A stretch of 64,000 nt of DNA from positions 133,837,210-133,901,209 of the forward strand of contig CM031595.1 of assembly GCA_018398815.1 (NCBI GenBank), given 5' to 3'. This document shows positions 45,069 through 56,973 of this stretch, piece after piece (the stretch's first letter is position 1; every line of letters begins with the position of its first letter). The notes beneath the pieces were generated by a model. It was not told where the DNA came from and did no database searches. It saw only the letters and a program-made list of their open reading frames with translations. The position numbers were made by a program, and so were the translations under genes. The stretch comes from Conus ventricosus. Taxonomy: Eukaryota; Mollusca; Gastropoda; Neogastropoda; Conidae.

Positions 45069-46992
45069 TGTAGACAACATACCGAGGCTGGTCGACACGA
45101 CGCACAGTTCAAGGGAAATAACCGTATTTGAATCTCTAGTTCCCCTTTGGAGAGTTTTCCCCTTCAGGTGGTAAAAAGAAGGTTGTGGAATTGTGAAGAT
45201 AAAGTTATTGGATTTAGGTTCTAGTTACTAATTCATTTCTTTGTATATAAAAAATTCTTGTTGGGAAGTTACTAGCAGTAATTATTATTGTGGGGTTGAA
45301 ATTATTAATTTAGGAAAGAATAACAAGTTCCCCAACCTGCTTCCTGTTTCCTGACAAGTTATCTACAAATCCATTTTCCTGTTACTTGACATTAGAAGTA
45401 CTTTCCCCTTTTTGACCGGCTGAGGAGAGAGGAAACACGTTGACTCTCTAGAGGGAAAACACAGATTGGCAAGGAAGTAAGCTGTATAAGAAGTATAAGC
45501 AGATTCGACTTAAAAACAAAGCCTGTATATTGTATCCTGATCATACTATGGAAATGACTTGTGTCTAGATACTGGTCCAAGGTGGGTATGTTTGAACCGG
45601 TTTGGGCTCACCATTGCATTTGTAAGGCATTTTAGAAATTGGGAAAGGAACCGGCCATTCGGCAGGATATTTAGTAGGTCTGTCTCAGTGAAATATAACT
45701 TAGGCATGTTACAGCAGATTAATAGATTTATTTTTCTCTGTCATCTTATTCATCTCAAGTGCTCCCCTCTCAAGATTTTTGATCAGAGCTAAGAGTCTAT
45801 CATAGTGACCAGTCTAAAATTTCCTTTCTCAATTTGAGATTACCCCAGTCTGAATATTTTCTCTCACCATTCTTTTTAATGGTCCCTTTGCTAACAATGT
45901 TGTGCCAGGCTAGGGTCATAAATTAGACCCAATACTCCTGACATTAATTATTACACCTAATGAAGATTTGTATAGGATAGGGCCTATAAGAGGAAAAACA
46001 CCTTTGTATGTCCCTTTGTTCTTATGGAATGACCCCCAGCAACTAGAAAAGTTGTCTGCTCTTGTTAGCAATGTACTTGTGTTGCTACATTTGAAGTCTT
46101 CTCAGAGCTAGTGACTTGAGACAAATTGTCGTATTGGAAGTTCGGAAATTTTAGGATTTTTGTGGTTATTTCTGCGCAAGGGATTGAATGTTAATGTTAT
46201 GGAAGAGTTGTAAGAGTGGGGTGGTGAAAGGGGGCATAATCTTCCCGCAAGTGGGTTAAGACTGGCCGATTGCTTGGGTATTTGTTTGTGTGTGACGATT
46301 GATGTGTTCTTTTATGTTCTGCGTGTTGCCTAGTTGTAGTTTTTTTAATCAGTAAGATTTGCTTTACCGTATAGGCTTAATGTATTGTGTTAAGTATTAG
46401 TCCCAGGGGCTATCTTTTCTCTCGGAAAACTCACCTCCTCTCGTCGTTTTTTCTTCACATTTTTCTTTCCTCTTTAACCCTTGCCTCCCTCCAAACCTTG
46501 CCCAAATTACCCCTTTAAACCCTGCACCCAAATTGTCCGGCCATAGTCCGTAAATAACTCATACCCAGCTACCCGTCTCAATACCTGCGGAACCTTAGGG
46601 ATGGGATGATGTTATCTTGGCTGAACTTTGATAGATTTACCTAGTTTAATGTTAACCTAATGGTGTTTTCATAATCAATTTTGCCTAAAAATCATTGTGT
46701 TTTTCTGGTTAAATAAACCAGTGTTAGATTGTCGAATTGGATATTGTTCCGCGAGACCAATTAAAATCGTAAGATCAATTGTAAAGCCATTTGTTTTGTC
46801 TGCTAAGCAGAGCCTTCCGTCGGCCCTCCCAGGTAGACAGAGTCAGAGTGACGCCCTGTCTAATCCTTTTGTTCTCTCTCTGTCTCTGTCTGTCTCTCTC
46901 TCTCTCCATCTCTCACCTCTCTCTCTCTCTTTCCTTCACTGCTCCTACTCTTAGGTTTGGGGATCATGTCTGTCTGTCTGTCTGTCCCTGCA
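45069..46992 (+). repeat. right LTR, unbroken
   Basis: 1924 bp, TG at the start and CA at the end. It is the reference for the split left LTR: at 45766-45800 CTCAAGATTTTTGATC continues straight into GAGTCTATC, where the left LTR carries 11.7 kb of LINE DNA. Pyrimidine-rich near the end (46875-46985, CTCTCTGTCTGTC). Confidence 0.85.
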
Positions 46993-47879
46993 CTACCTCC
47001 CATATATTCCGGCTGTGACATTTACTAAGTCGAAACATCTCTTCAGCCAACTGTGAGGGTGAGGATGGGGGAGGGGGGGGGGGGACGCCAAAAGGTGAGG
47101 AAACGACAGAGATGGTAAACCCCCCGGGTGGAGGTAGAGGGAGACAGAGGGCGAGGGCACGGGCGGCATCGGCATCTTCAACAGGGAAGCCTATCAGACG
47201 CTGAAGCTCACACACTCGACTCCAACAAACAGTCAGATATCCTTCACACAACCCCCATAAAAAAAAAAAGCTTTATCAAAATGGAAATTTTACTTAGAGC
47301 ACCACGCTCGCATGTGTGCGTTGCGTGTGGTGTGTGTTGTGTGTTGTGTGGTGTGTGTGTTGTGTGACAGAGACAGAACAGAAAGCAAATGTGAGGTGGA
47401 GAGAAGACGAGATACAGACAGACAGACAGACAGACAGAGCCTAATTTTATAAGGCAAAATGCTGAAGTCCGGTGGACACAAATCCTTCAAAACACAATAC
47501 CCCTTCCATCCTCCATTTCACTGATCACTGTGTTTAAAGATAAAGAAACATATCCCCAGAAATCACTCAGAAAAACAACATCAACCAGTCAATCAAAATC
47601 ACAATATGCTCATCTATAGCGAAATTTGTACTCATAGCAAATGACAACTATTCACAGTAAATAGATAAAAAGGTAGTATAATCCGCAAAGCACCCGTATT
47701 GCAAACGACCCCACCACACCCACTCATCTGGAAATAACTGTTTTCAACAAAGTGAGGGTAAATTCGGTAACTAATCTATAAATAACAAACAAAGTACCCC
47801 GAGGAGTGCCTAAGCAGTAGCAATAGAACAAAGAATAAAAGGAAGCGAAACGCGCGCCCGCGCGCAGGGGCGCATGTGT
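46993..47879. other. unassigned sequence right of the Gypsy element
   Basis: Short G-rich run at 47068-47083, GT-rich stretch at 47320-47365 and GACA repeats near 47415-47437. Some short frames on the minus strand contain Pro runs; none is recognisable. Confidence 0.55.
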
Positions 47880-47945
47880 CTGTGTGTGTGGTGTTGGGGT
47901 GTGTGTGTGTGTGTGGTGTGTGTTGTGTGTGTGTGTGTGTGTGTG
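47880..47945. repeat. (GT)n microsatellite with interruptions
   Basis: GT dinucleotides broken by single G or T insertions. Confidence 0.9.
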
Positions 47946-48566
47946 TACTGTGTGCAGGGTGTTGGAGACAGACTGGACATAATTCCACCTATTTTTAAAA
48001 TTACACGAGATGTTTTCTTTGCGACATCGCTCTTGTAAACACTTCATCAATGTTAAAATTGACTTCGACGTTGTCCAATTTTTTTCATATTTGCCAGATC
48101 TTCACATTGAGACCATGTCCGAGTGGTGCGCCGCTGTCTCTTTTTTAGCAGTGTTTATAGTTGTGTTAATCAGATCCCGTCCGCCGACAGAAAAACCAGA
48201 AGACGCGTTTCAACATTAATTACGTCTCTCCCCAGCACCTCCACACAGTCTCCGAAAAGAAGTCGAACGATAATAGTCTTGTTCCACTAACCCCTGCTAC
48301 TGTGGGCGATGGGCGATTTCTCAATATCTTTGTCACTGACCGACCATGACCGTTTCTCCGAGAAGATTATTGACACACTTTTGAATACATTCTCCACAGT
48401 CCCCTCTGTTTCCCCCTCTCTCTCACCCAAAGCACAACGTACATTCCAGAGTCTTTAAGCTGTTCCATAACAGACACTTGCTGATGATCCTCAAGTGCCG
48501 ATTATTCAAGAAACAAAAATCCTCTGTTCTGAGAAAGATTTCAATTTTAACAAAAATCATTGATGT

Positions 48567-48569
<3 letters not shown>
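47946..48569. other. unassigned sequence
   Basis: A 69-codon open frame ends at 48219 with a hydrophobic stretch AAVSFLAVFIVVLI, but nothing supports it as a gene. Confidence 0.5.
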
Positions 48570-48598
<29 letters not shown>

Positions 48599-48655
48599 TA
48601 AGAGAGAAAGAGAGAGAGGGAGAGAGACAGACAGACAGACTAGAGACAGAGAAAG
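48570..48655. repeat. (GA)n-(GACA)n microsatellite
   Basis: GA units followed by GACA units. Confidence 0.95.
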
Positions 48656-50202
48656 ATTGAAGTGGGGGAGGAGGAGGAGAGTACAATTAAACCTGTGCTT
48701 CGAAATATTTAAACCAGGAACACCAGGGCTTAAAACGGTCCGCTACTGGGTGGAATTCCGCGATTTAGGTTTGTAAAAACAAAAAAAAAAAGAACCTACA
48801 GGAGCAAGGTATCCGTGTATCGCTTGCAAGCGATCATAGCAACTCGCGCAAGTTATGCACCTGATAAATCTTGGAAAAGTTTCCGGTCGGACTTCCGGAA
48901 AAAAAACAAAATGGCGAGCGCGCAGACATGTGTTTATGCAGGGGGGTCGATCTTTGACGAATCAGCCCATTAAAAACAAGTGGAAATGGAGTGGATCGCT
49001 CAGAAAGTTGACAAGGAATCATTGAGACTTTCTTCGCAAAGTTATTGCACCAGGTTTAGCTTTGGTGCAAACTGTTCTTAAGGAAGTGTATACGGTGGAC
49101 GCGGGAAAAAGCTCTGGAGGACACATTCGATCAGCGAAGCCGTGTCAAACGTCAAGGCCTGATGGAACAACAAAAGTCACTGGAAGACACATTAGCAGCA
49201 GTACAACGTGCCAGGGATAGAACATACAAGCCAGGTGGTGAAAAAAGAGGTGTAATACAGAAAAGGGTAGTGTGCAACCAGGCAGGAAAGAGAGGGGTCA
49301 AACTAATCAAAGGTCAAAGTTGTCACAAGAAGGTGGATGAGATGAAATAAAATTGTAGAGTGTGCAAGCCAGACAGAGAAAGCAAGGAAACACCAGACAA
49401 AGATAGGGTTGAAATTCAAGTAACAAGAAGGTGATGGGCAAAGACAGTGCCAGACAATGCAAGCAGCAAGAAGAAACAGAGTTCCTTGCGATGTTTCTTA
49501 ATGCATCCACCACCCAAACTACATTTGCTTTTGTAGGGGGGGGGGGTGCACTTGTGAATCCTATTTCAGTGTTATTATAAGTTAGGAACATCAAAATTGA
49601 CTTTCAGTAAGAGGCTGATCCACCAAGTTCTCATTTATCAAAATTAGGATAATTGACTTTCAAAAATGGTGCATATTCACAAGTGATCTCTGTTAATATA
49701 GACGGAACTTAAGTGTTTGAAGCAGGGACTGACTTTGTGTGCACCACCTTCACACTTGATTGTGGATCATGTTAAACCTGAAAAGTGAAACTTATTGACA
49801 AACCCCATAAGTGAGAATTTTTTCCGTCCAAAGACTATAGTTGTTGAACACCTGTTAAAAACACTCAAGTTACAGGGGAGTGTTTCATTTTATTATGTGT
49901 TTAACCCCTTCTCCCCTTGGTCCAAATAATCTTCCTGTAATACTTTGTGTTTACAGCAGTTTTTTATGCACTAAAATAACTCTTGAAAATTTATTCCAGA
50001 AGCGCGAAATGGCATAGATTTACTCGCGGTTAAAAAAAATTTTTCCCGGGGAGCTGCCCCTGACCCCTAGCTTTCAGTGGTTTTTTCCTCCTCCTGTCGT
50101 TTGCAATGTACAGACTTACGGACCTAAGTTTGCTTAAAGTTAGGGATTTGCTTAGCGTGAAGGAGAATCAGTTGCATGGCTAGTGCTTACAGCAAAGATG
50201 CA
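48656..50202. other. unassigned sequence, 1.5 kb
   Basis: Includes a GC-richer island near 48880-48990 with AAAATGGCGAGCGCG, reminiscent of a promoter/first exon, and a poly-G run at 49537-49549. A 62-codon frame at 49162-49350 is Lys/Arg/Gln-rich without a family match. No firm gene. Confidence 0.45.
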
Positions 50203-51366
50203 TAAAGGTCTACTTTAGAGTTTTTTGATAATTGTCACTTATGGCAGAAATATGAAATGTTTGATAAATTGGTAAACTAAACACCCGATTCGCTCCCGAG
50301 TCACACAAAATCGATTCGCGAAAGTGGGCATTTCATCACCTGTCATCACGAAAAACGAGAAATCACCGAAATCTTGCATGCTTTAACTGCTCTTGGATGT
50401 GACGTCACATGATGTCACGACGGCGACAGAAAGCGATTCTGATGGTTCTTGCACAATCTCGCTCGGTATTTAATTTATCATGTTAAAAGCAGTGACTATG
50501 ATTGCACAGCCAATGTGACTCTGGGGATGTTTCTACAAGGCCCTGTATCATCAGTTTGAACGCTAAGTTCTTTTTACACGTCATTCAGTTCCAGCTGGAC
50601 CCCGCCCGAACAAGCAATCCCGAAAGGCTACGGACTTTACCGCAGTCTCTGGAGGCTACCGACTGACTACTTGATGTCGGATCACCGCTGGACCGGCGAG
50701 CGAGAGATTCTCCTTCCTCAAGCCTTAACGTGAACATTCAATTTAACAAATGTGATCTGTCCATAGATAATCACAGAGATAAACGTCGGCTACGTACTCA
50801 TCTGTACGATCTTACACTCCGACTTCACAGTATTACGCGCACAATGCCGACGAAGTTTTTGATCCACGTCGCACGGGCTCGGCAATTTGTCGGAATAGCT
50901 CTTGCCAGCGTTCCATCTGGAACTGACTGGGAAATAGAAACTTTAGCTGCCCGGCATGGTTGCACGAACCGGAATCCACTTCTTTCGAGTATCTGGACAA
51001 TGGAAATTTATGCAAAGAAAGATCCGTCTCCTGCTGAGCTGCTGCACAACGCCTACAGCACAAATCTGCCACCCCCCCCTCGTGATTTTTAGCTGTGGTG
51101 ATGCAACTCGTGTTGATTTCACTTACGCGTTGGCTTTTCCCGTGTAAGGTCGCGCCTGACGTCCAGTCCATCAAGTGACGTCACGGATTTTTTCGGTCTA
51201 ATTTTTAAAACCGGGCGGGGTATGACGGGGTGTGCAAAAGTCGTTTTTTATCTATTAAATTCTCCGGCGATTTAAAAAAAAAAATGAATACCACACTGTA
51301 GTTTATATACAAGTAGACCTGTATTGTTAACAAAGTTAACGAAAATCTCTAAAGGTAGACCTTTAA
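50203..51366. mobile_element. non-autonomous TIR transposon, copy 2
   Basis: Begins TAAAGGTCTACTTTAGAG and ends with its complement (CTCTAAAGGTAGACCTTTA). It aligns along its length with 6480-7591 but lacks the inner inverted segment on its left side: ACATGATG joins directly to TCACGACGGCGACAG near 50408-50428. A 120-codon open frame at 50730-51092 is not preserved in copy 1, so it is probably chance. Confidence 0.8.
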
Positions 51367-51390
51367 CATCTTGCTTAAAGATAGGACAGC

Positions 51391-51422
51391 TCCCCCCCCC
51401 CCTCCCCCCCCCCCACCCCCCC
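51391..51422. repeat. poly-C tract with T and A interruptions
   Basis: About 30 bp nearly all C. Confidence 0.9.
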
Positions 51423-51476
51423 ACGCGTAAGTGCGAACTTTAGCTAGACAGAGCATAAATACCGCAGTAAATAAAA

Positions 51477-51860
51477 ATGGCGAACCGCGTTGTGTATGGC
51501 TTCTGTTGTGCCGAAATTTGAGGTGAGAGAGAATTTCAGGGTCGACGATCCCTTTTGATGTGTATGATGACTAGGGAATTGTATCTCAAGATTCAAATTT
51601 TCGACGGGCAGGACATTTTAGACCTGTGTGATTGAATGGAGATACATGATCACCCGTTTCAACTGCGAGGCACGCTGACTCCGCTTCTTGCAGCAAGACC
51701 TACTGACGCACTGCGTATTTTATGCCAGTGGGTCAGGAAGTGAATGGGGATTTGTTTGGTGTCGACAAAAGCACAGTGTGTCGAGTAATAGAGGTTCTCG
51801 AGCATTCACATACAGGCTGGATCACGCAGTTCTGACTGCTGCATTAAGGTCGCTTGAAGT
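51477..51860 (+). pseudogene. PIF/Harbinger (HARBI1-like) transposase N-terminal fragment
   Basis: From the ATG at 51477 the translation, in shifting frames, gives a short N-terminus, DPFDVYDD near 51557-51580 and, clearest, VNGDLFGVDKSTVCRVIE near 51739-51793. The last is the helix-turn-helix-like region GDLFGVSKSTVCRVI common to Harbinger transposases and HARBI1. The DDE catalytic part is absent and similarity stops near 51830. At least two frame changes. A dead fragment; the second TIR element lies 110 bp upstream but no shared ends link them. Confidence 0.65.
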
Positions 51861-52497
51861 CAAAGTCTTCAATAGCGTGAGACGGAAAGAAGCAGAAGAA
51901 ACAAATTGGGTCCGGGTCCGTTTACTGGTTAGCGGTCCTTGTGACCGACCAATAGACTGTACGCCTATGAACCGACACCCTGGAGTGGGTCAGGAGATAA
52001 AAGTCTCGCGCTAGTACTGAAAGCATGAGAATAGCGAAGTTCAACACACTGCTTGGTGTCTGTATCGCGCTGATAGCTGACCAATATTTACACAACGACT
52101 GCACACAGCCAGCCCTGGTACACGGATAAAAGCGAATTGTCTTTGTCCACAACACGCTGTGAGCTAATTTCGCGTGCCGGAACGAAGTATCTGTTCGAAG
52201 CGCTTGAATTCTTAAACACATACACAACACATACGTCGTGCGCGCGCGCAGCGCGCGCAAACACAACACACACAACACAGCATCCAGTGCGCACACGCAT
52301 GCACACATGCTCGCGCACGTTGTCACAAAAATTACATAAAAGGCAAAACTTCAACTTACCGTCAATACCCTCATATGATTATTAACATTACAGATGTGGG
52401 TTTAGGTATGAACTTTTAACAGCCTGACTAATGGAAAAAAACAAAACAAAAACCAAGACCAGCGCATGACGAAAAACTGCTGCAACCCAAATTGAGT
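51861..52497. other. unassigned sequence with CG/CA stretch
   Basis: A palindromic GCGCGCGCAGCGCGCGC lies near 52240-52257, within CA-rich DNA. No gene recognised. Confidence 0.55.
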
Positions 52498-52690
52498 GGT
52501 GTTGTGTGTGTGTGTGTGATGTGTGTTGTTGTGAGTGTGTGTGTGAATGTGTGTGTGTGTGTGCGTGTGTGGTGTGTTGTGTGCGTCGCGCGTTGTGTCT
52601 GTGAGAGAGAGAGAGAGAGAGGAGAGAGAGGAGAGAGAGAGAGAGATAGAGAATGCGAAAGAGAGAGAGAGGAATGGATGAGTAAACATG
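52498..52690. repeat. GT then GA microsatellite cluster
   Basis: GT at 52503-52585, GA at 52601-52675. Confidence 0.95.
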
Positions 52691-53139
52691 ACTACACAAG
52701 ACACGGCACGCAAATTTCCACTTAAAAAATCAATATGGGGAAGAAAAGAAACATGCACAGTGTACACCGGGCGCGCATGCAAAAACGGGGGAGTGAGAAG
52801 AAGAGAGAGTGCGAGAGACAGAGTGGAGGAAGAGTAAATGGGGACAGGAGATAGAGGGAGGGAGAGATTGGGGGAGGGAGGATGACTGATTGAGAATAAA
52901 TACCAAAAGAAACAGACATGCACGGATACATTTGAACACATACAAAATCGAAATAAAAGCATGCAGAAGAGCGAGAGAGAGAGGGAGGAGAGTGGTGGTA
53001 GGGAGGACTGATTAATAATACCATATATGAAGAACTTGACATGCACCAACAGATAGCTTTGTACATACAAATCCATAAAAGCATGATCAAGAGAACATGT
53101 TTCACATGACAATGGCTTGCACTCCATAACTGATCAATC
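52691..53139. other. GA-rich low-complexity sequence
   Basis: Purine-rich on the plus strand, so the minus strand gives long Ser/Leu/Pro frames; these are composition artefacts. Confidence 0.55.
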
Positions 53140-53341
53140 TCTCTCTCTCTCTCGCTGCTCTCTTCTCCTCTCTCTTGTCATCTCCTTCTCTCTCTCTCTC
53201 ACACACCACACAATCTCGCTCACACACACACACACAACACGACACACACACACACACACACACACACACCTCTCTCCTCTCACACACACACACAACACTC
53301 TAAAAATTACATATACACGTCACACGCATACGAGTCTGAGG

Positions 53342-53405
<64 letters not shown>
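53140..53405. repeat. TC, CA and GA microsatellite cluster
   Basis: TC at 53140-53200, CA at 53220-53293, a near-perfect GA run at 53345-53405. Confidence 0.95.
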
Positions 53406-53408
<3 letters not shown>

Positions 53409-53544
53409 TGAAGCTGAAACTGACGTTGCATGCAAGACTCACAGAACAAAACAGATATCACACACACCAAACACACACATCACAACACAAACATATACAC
53501 ACTGCACAACGGCTTACGAACTGAGGTGGTCAGGGAAGTGAGGG

Positions 53545-53588
53545 AGGGAAGATAGAGAGAGACAAGAGAGAGAGATAGGGGGGGAAAG

Positions 53589-53642
<54 letters not shown>
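53545..53642. repeat. (GA)n microsatellite
   Basis: GA runs with short G interruptions. Confidence 0.9.
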
Positions 53643-53695
53643 AGCTGAAATTGAAACAGACATGCATGCATGACTAACAGAAAAAAACAGATTCA

Positions 53696-53706
53696 CTCAC
53701 ACACAC

Positions 53707-53743
<37 letters not shown>

Positions 53744-53875
53744 ACACACACACACACCACACACACACAAACACACACACTAACATCACACACACACACA
53801 CACACACACAAACCACACACACACAAACACACACACGCACGCACGCACGCACGCACGCACGCACCACACACACAC
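53696..53875. repeat. (CA)n-(CGCA)n microsatellite
   Basis: About 180 bp of CA with single-base breaks, ending in six CGCA units. Confidence 0.95.
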
Positions 53876-54301
53876 ATTGTACACACGATTCTGATGGTAA
53901 GCCATGGTTTCGGTGTCATATCCCTTTCACAGCACAAAACTGTTCACTATCACTTTTACACAACACAAACCTGTCCTTGTCTTGCACATTGTCTCGTGGA
54001 GTGTGTCACTACACTCTCAGATCAGCGGCTCGTGTTACAGAAGAGTGTGACACCGACAGGAGGCTTTTGCTTTGCACTACCCTCTCCCACTCAAACCGCC
54101 CCCAACCCCCAACGCCTCCCGTACCCCCACCCCCACACTTTAACCTGAAGAACACCTTGCCGTTGAAAAAAAAAATATCAAAACAAAAACTATAGTTATG
54201 TCAGGATAAGTTACTCTCACTTCATGTAATAATTTATTACCGAATTTTGAGCAAGTGATATTGGCAAAATATTGAATAAAGGTCAATATTTCTAGGCTAT
54301 T
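53876..54301. other. unassigned sequence
   Basis: Nothing recognisable. Confidence 0.6.
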
Positions 54302-54690
54302 TTATACACCAATTACAAATGAAATATCACTATCAGAATCAGAGTTTGATTTGGCACTTTCGTTTTGCTGGTTGGGAATACTTTTTGGAACGGCAGTATT
54401 TCCTTTATCATTTTCCTCCTGGTCTCCCACCTTTACTCTGCTGTTGAAAAGTGAGTGCATAGCGCCCGACTGACTGACAGATAAACTGGGGTCAAACAGG
54501 TGCCATATTTGAGGCTTTTTCCAAATTCTGTCTGCCACTGCACGGCTCTTTGTACTAGTTGAATGTTTTGCGTGTTTGTCCAGATTTTCCAAAGTGGTTT
54601 GCACAAAACCTCAACAACAATTTTTAGAAATGTACTTCCTCCTATCTCCAGAACATTCACATTGAAATTACGTTTTTTCAGAAGCAACAC
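54302..54690 (-). CDS. unidentified coding remnant, C-terminal part
   Basis: On the minus strand two overlapping frames, 54690-54433 and 54604-54302, together read like one protein end with a single frame change near 54600. The latter has TTLENLDKHAKHSTSTKSR, then a hydrophilic stretch ending in SNSDSDSDISF and a stop. Composition is protein-like rather than simple repeat, and the acidic Ser/Asp end resembles many protein tails. I do not recognise the family, and no intron or promoter can be assigned. Confidence 0.25.
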
Positions 54691-54830
54691 TCAAACACGT
54701 ACTACTGATTTGTTTTTATCTTCTTTGATCTCTTCGGATACCTTTTACCCCACAACAGTCTACACAAGACTTTAACACCGTTCAAAATGTTCATGAGAGA
54801 GTGAGCCGTTTGTTCCATAATCCTTACGGG

Positions 54831-54960
54831 CCATCCCCCCCCCCCCACTCTCTCTTCTCTCTCTCTCTCCCCCCCCACACCACACACACACCCGAACGCA
54901 CGCACGGCACGCACACCACTTCACCACGCACACACACACGCACACACACATACGCACAGA
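54831..54960. repeat. C-run, TC and CA microsatellites
   Basis: C run at 54836-54847, TC at 54851-54868, C run and CA stretches after. Confidence 0.85.
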
Positions 54961-55934
54961 GACGTAATATGCCCGCTGTTTGGTCTCACTCCGACTCTCA
55001 AAACGCACTTGGCCGTCTCGTGCGGGCGACTCCAAAAGCGGCATATTACAGTTCTCTACTAAGCAGGACTTTTAAAAACCAAAAAAATAACTACCCTACA
55101 AACACTACATACGTGTTAGGGTTATCTGTTTTCAATAATAATTATAGCTAAACATTTAGATTTAGGTTTTCTTGTTTGCTTAATCCAATTTTTTTCCTGG
55201 TTGTTTTCAATAAACATCATTTTACGCAAACATAAGGTAATTAAGATTTCCATCAAATGAGGTCTCTGTCTTTCATGTGAAATAAGAACTACAGTCTTTA
55301 CTGTTCTCTAAAGTTTTTTAAAACCGAGTTATATTTTTGACATAAAATCCACACATACACACTGCAGGTGAGAGAGATTGGCTTATGCAGGCTGTTTTTT
55401 AAAGGCATGCAGTGAAGCGCGGCACTCCCCAGAGATTTCAATAGAAGCATTCAGAGCAAGCTAGTGGTCTCCACTCATGCACCGTTGGATTTGTAAAGCC
55501 AGTCAGCAGTTATGAATAGCGATCGATTTCTATTGCCTTCAGTTCTGAATAGCGAGATTTTTATAAGTGGTTGAAAGGATTTTGCTCAGTCATTCCCGCC
55601 TGGGGTAAAACAGATATAGACATGTTTCTTACATTCACCTATCATAAGTCAAGATTTAATCATGTGATATTAAAAAGACGTCACATCCGCCCAGCACTTA
55701 GTGTTGTTGACAACGGGCCTTAAGTTATCTCGTCATTTGGTGTTGTGGTGCTGTGGTGAACGGACGCGTTTTCTGTGAGAGAAGTGTTTGCTGGTAAAGA
55801 TTTTGCTTAAACGAAATATTATCTATGTCTCAAGACAGCATTTCTTCAGAATTAGAGAACTTCTGGAATCGCAAGTTGCTCATCAAAATCTATTAGATTT
55901 CTCAACACAGCCATCAACTTTAATTCTACCTGAC
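54961..55934. other. unassigned sequence upstream of an orphan gene
   Basis: Mixed composition. The last 200 bp, before the ATG at 55935, are probably leader or promoter of that gene, but no TATA box stands out. Confidence 0.5.
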
Positions 55935-56678
55935 ATGGATCAAGCTTCTACTTTTCAACAAGCTCAAAATCTCCCGTTACCACCGCCAACACCAACGGAA
56001 TTGTGGACAGAGGAAGAAATGCTTATTTTGCAAGAGAATCAAGACTACTTTAAAAAAATGACAGAAAATAATTGAAAAGATTAAAAGGGAAGGACCGCAG
56101 GATTTTGCCAAAGAAGCCTAAAAGAAAGCTTGAGCAATTGTTAAAAGAAAAGAAAGGAGACAAAAAAAGGAGAACAGATCTTTCAACGCCACAAGAATTA
56201 CATGACTATCTTATGGCAAATCAGGCTGACATTCAATCAGCTATTTCCAGAGAAGCTTTTACTGATCAGATATTTTCTAAAACAGCAAATGAAGCTGAAA
56301 TTGTAGAAAGACTACAAAAAGGGATGAGAAATTTGAGGAGGCAAGATGCACAGTCCTTGTTAATTTACGTTCAGTTTGGTAACTTCTTGATTTTGTGTAA
56401 ACAATGGCAGGAAAATGAAAGGAAAGAAGGGAGAACGAAGGAAACATGGGCTGTTTGGTTGAAAGAAAAAACCGGGTATTCTGATGTTCACGCACGAAAA
56501 TTACGTTGCCGTTGCAAGTGTTCTTTTTGGATACCCAGGGTTTTATGTTGTAGGCCTTCCCTTTCGTTTCATTTTTGGCAAGCTAAATGAAATCAAAGCC
56601 ATGCTGCAAGTGCCAAAATTTGCGCAGTTCTGGAAACAAGATCCATGCATATCAAGCGAGCTCCAACAGTCCCAGTAA
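55935..56678 (+). CDS. orphan intronless gene, frameshifted
   Basis: ATG at 55935 starts a Gln/Pro-rich N-terminus (LPLPPPTPTELW). Coding sense then moves through three frames with changes near 56068, 56122 and 56500, giving about 245 codons. The middle is Lys-rich (about 56100-56190), followed by a helical region and, near 56440-56510, TWAVWLKEKTGYSDVHARK. That piece recalls the helix-turn-helix-like core of DUF3102 proteins (WL.E..G.S...AR), a weak comparison. Ends TAA at 56678. AT-rich codon use is similar to the integrated element to its right; whether it belongs to that element is open. Confidence 0.5.
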
Positions 56679-56697
56679 ATAGAACCGTTTATGCGTG

Positions 56698-56973
56698 ACG
56701 GCTGGATAGAATCAATATGCACATAGTATAGACCTGGCAAGTTCAGACGTCAGTTACTAAAAATACGACCGTTCACGCGTGAACGCTAGCCTGCCTGCCA
56801 ACATTCTTACTCCATGTAATGACTTTTTTGTTCAAAGACGGCTGGATAGAATCAATATGCACATAGTATAGACCTGGCAAGTTCAGACGTCGGTTACTAA
56901 AAATACGACCGTTCACGCGTGAACGCTAGCCTGCCTGCCAACATTCTTACTCCATGTAATGACTTTTTTGCTG
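56698..56973. repeat. tandem duplication, 139-bp unit, with palindromes
   Basis: GACGGCTGGATAGAATC starts the units at 56698 and 56837; they are almost identical. Each holds the perfect palindrome CGTTCACGCGTGAACG (56770-56785 and 56910-56925 approximately). A partial, degraded palindrome lies just before the first unit, near 56687. Confidence 0.9.

Larger units (their letters stand above)
19594..46992 (+). mobile_element. Ty3/Gypsy LTR retrotransposon interrupted by three LINE copies
   Basis: 19594-20242 followed by 31915-33032 matches 45069-46992, in the same orientation. These are the left LTR, split by LINEs, and the unbroken right LTR of about 1.9 kb. Between them, plus-strand Gypsy pol remains lie at 35.3-38.27 kb and continue at 44.34 kb after another LINE. 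Without the LINEs the element would be about 9.6 kb. LTRs begin TG and end CA. The flanks are ATAC and CTAC, so a 4-bp target duplication is possible but not exact. Confidence 0.8.

Noticed and set aside
19590..46996. Exact target-site duplication of the Gypsy element
   Set aside because: The flanking ATAC and CTAC differ at one of four bases, so it cannot be claimed.
48010..48219. 69-codon ORF with a hydrophobic segment
   Set aside because: Short, isolated, no family and no supporting context.
48880..49350. Possible host first exon at AAAATGGCGAGCGCG
   Set aside because: The reading frame closes after about 20 codons and no splice donor or continuing exon is convincing.
50730..51092. 120-codon ORF in TIR element copy 2
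   Set aside because: The equivalent frame in copy 1 is broken and differs in sequence, so it is probably not a transposase.
52402..53127. 241-codon Ser/Leu/Pro-rich minus-strand ORF
   Set aside because: It arises from GA-rich low-complexity DNA.
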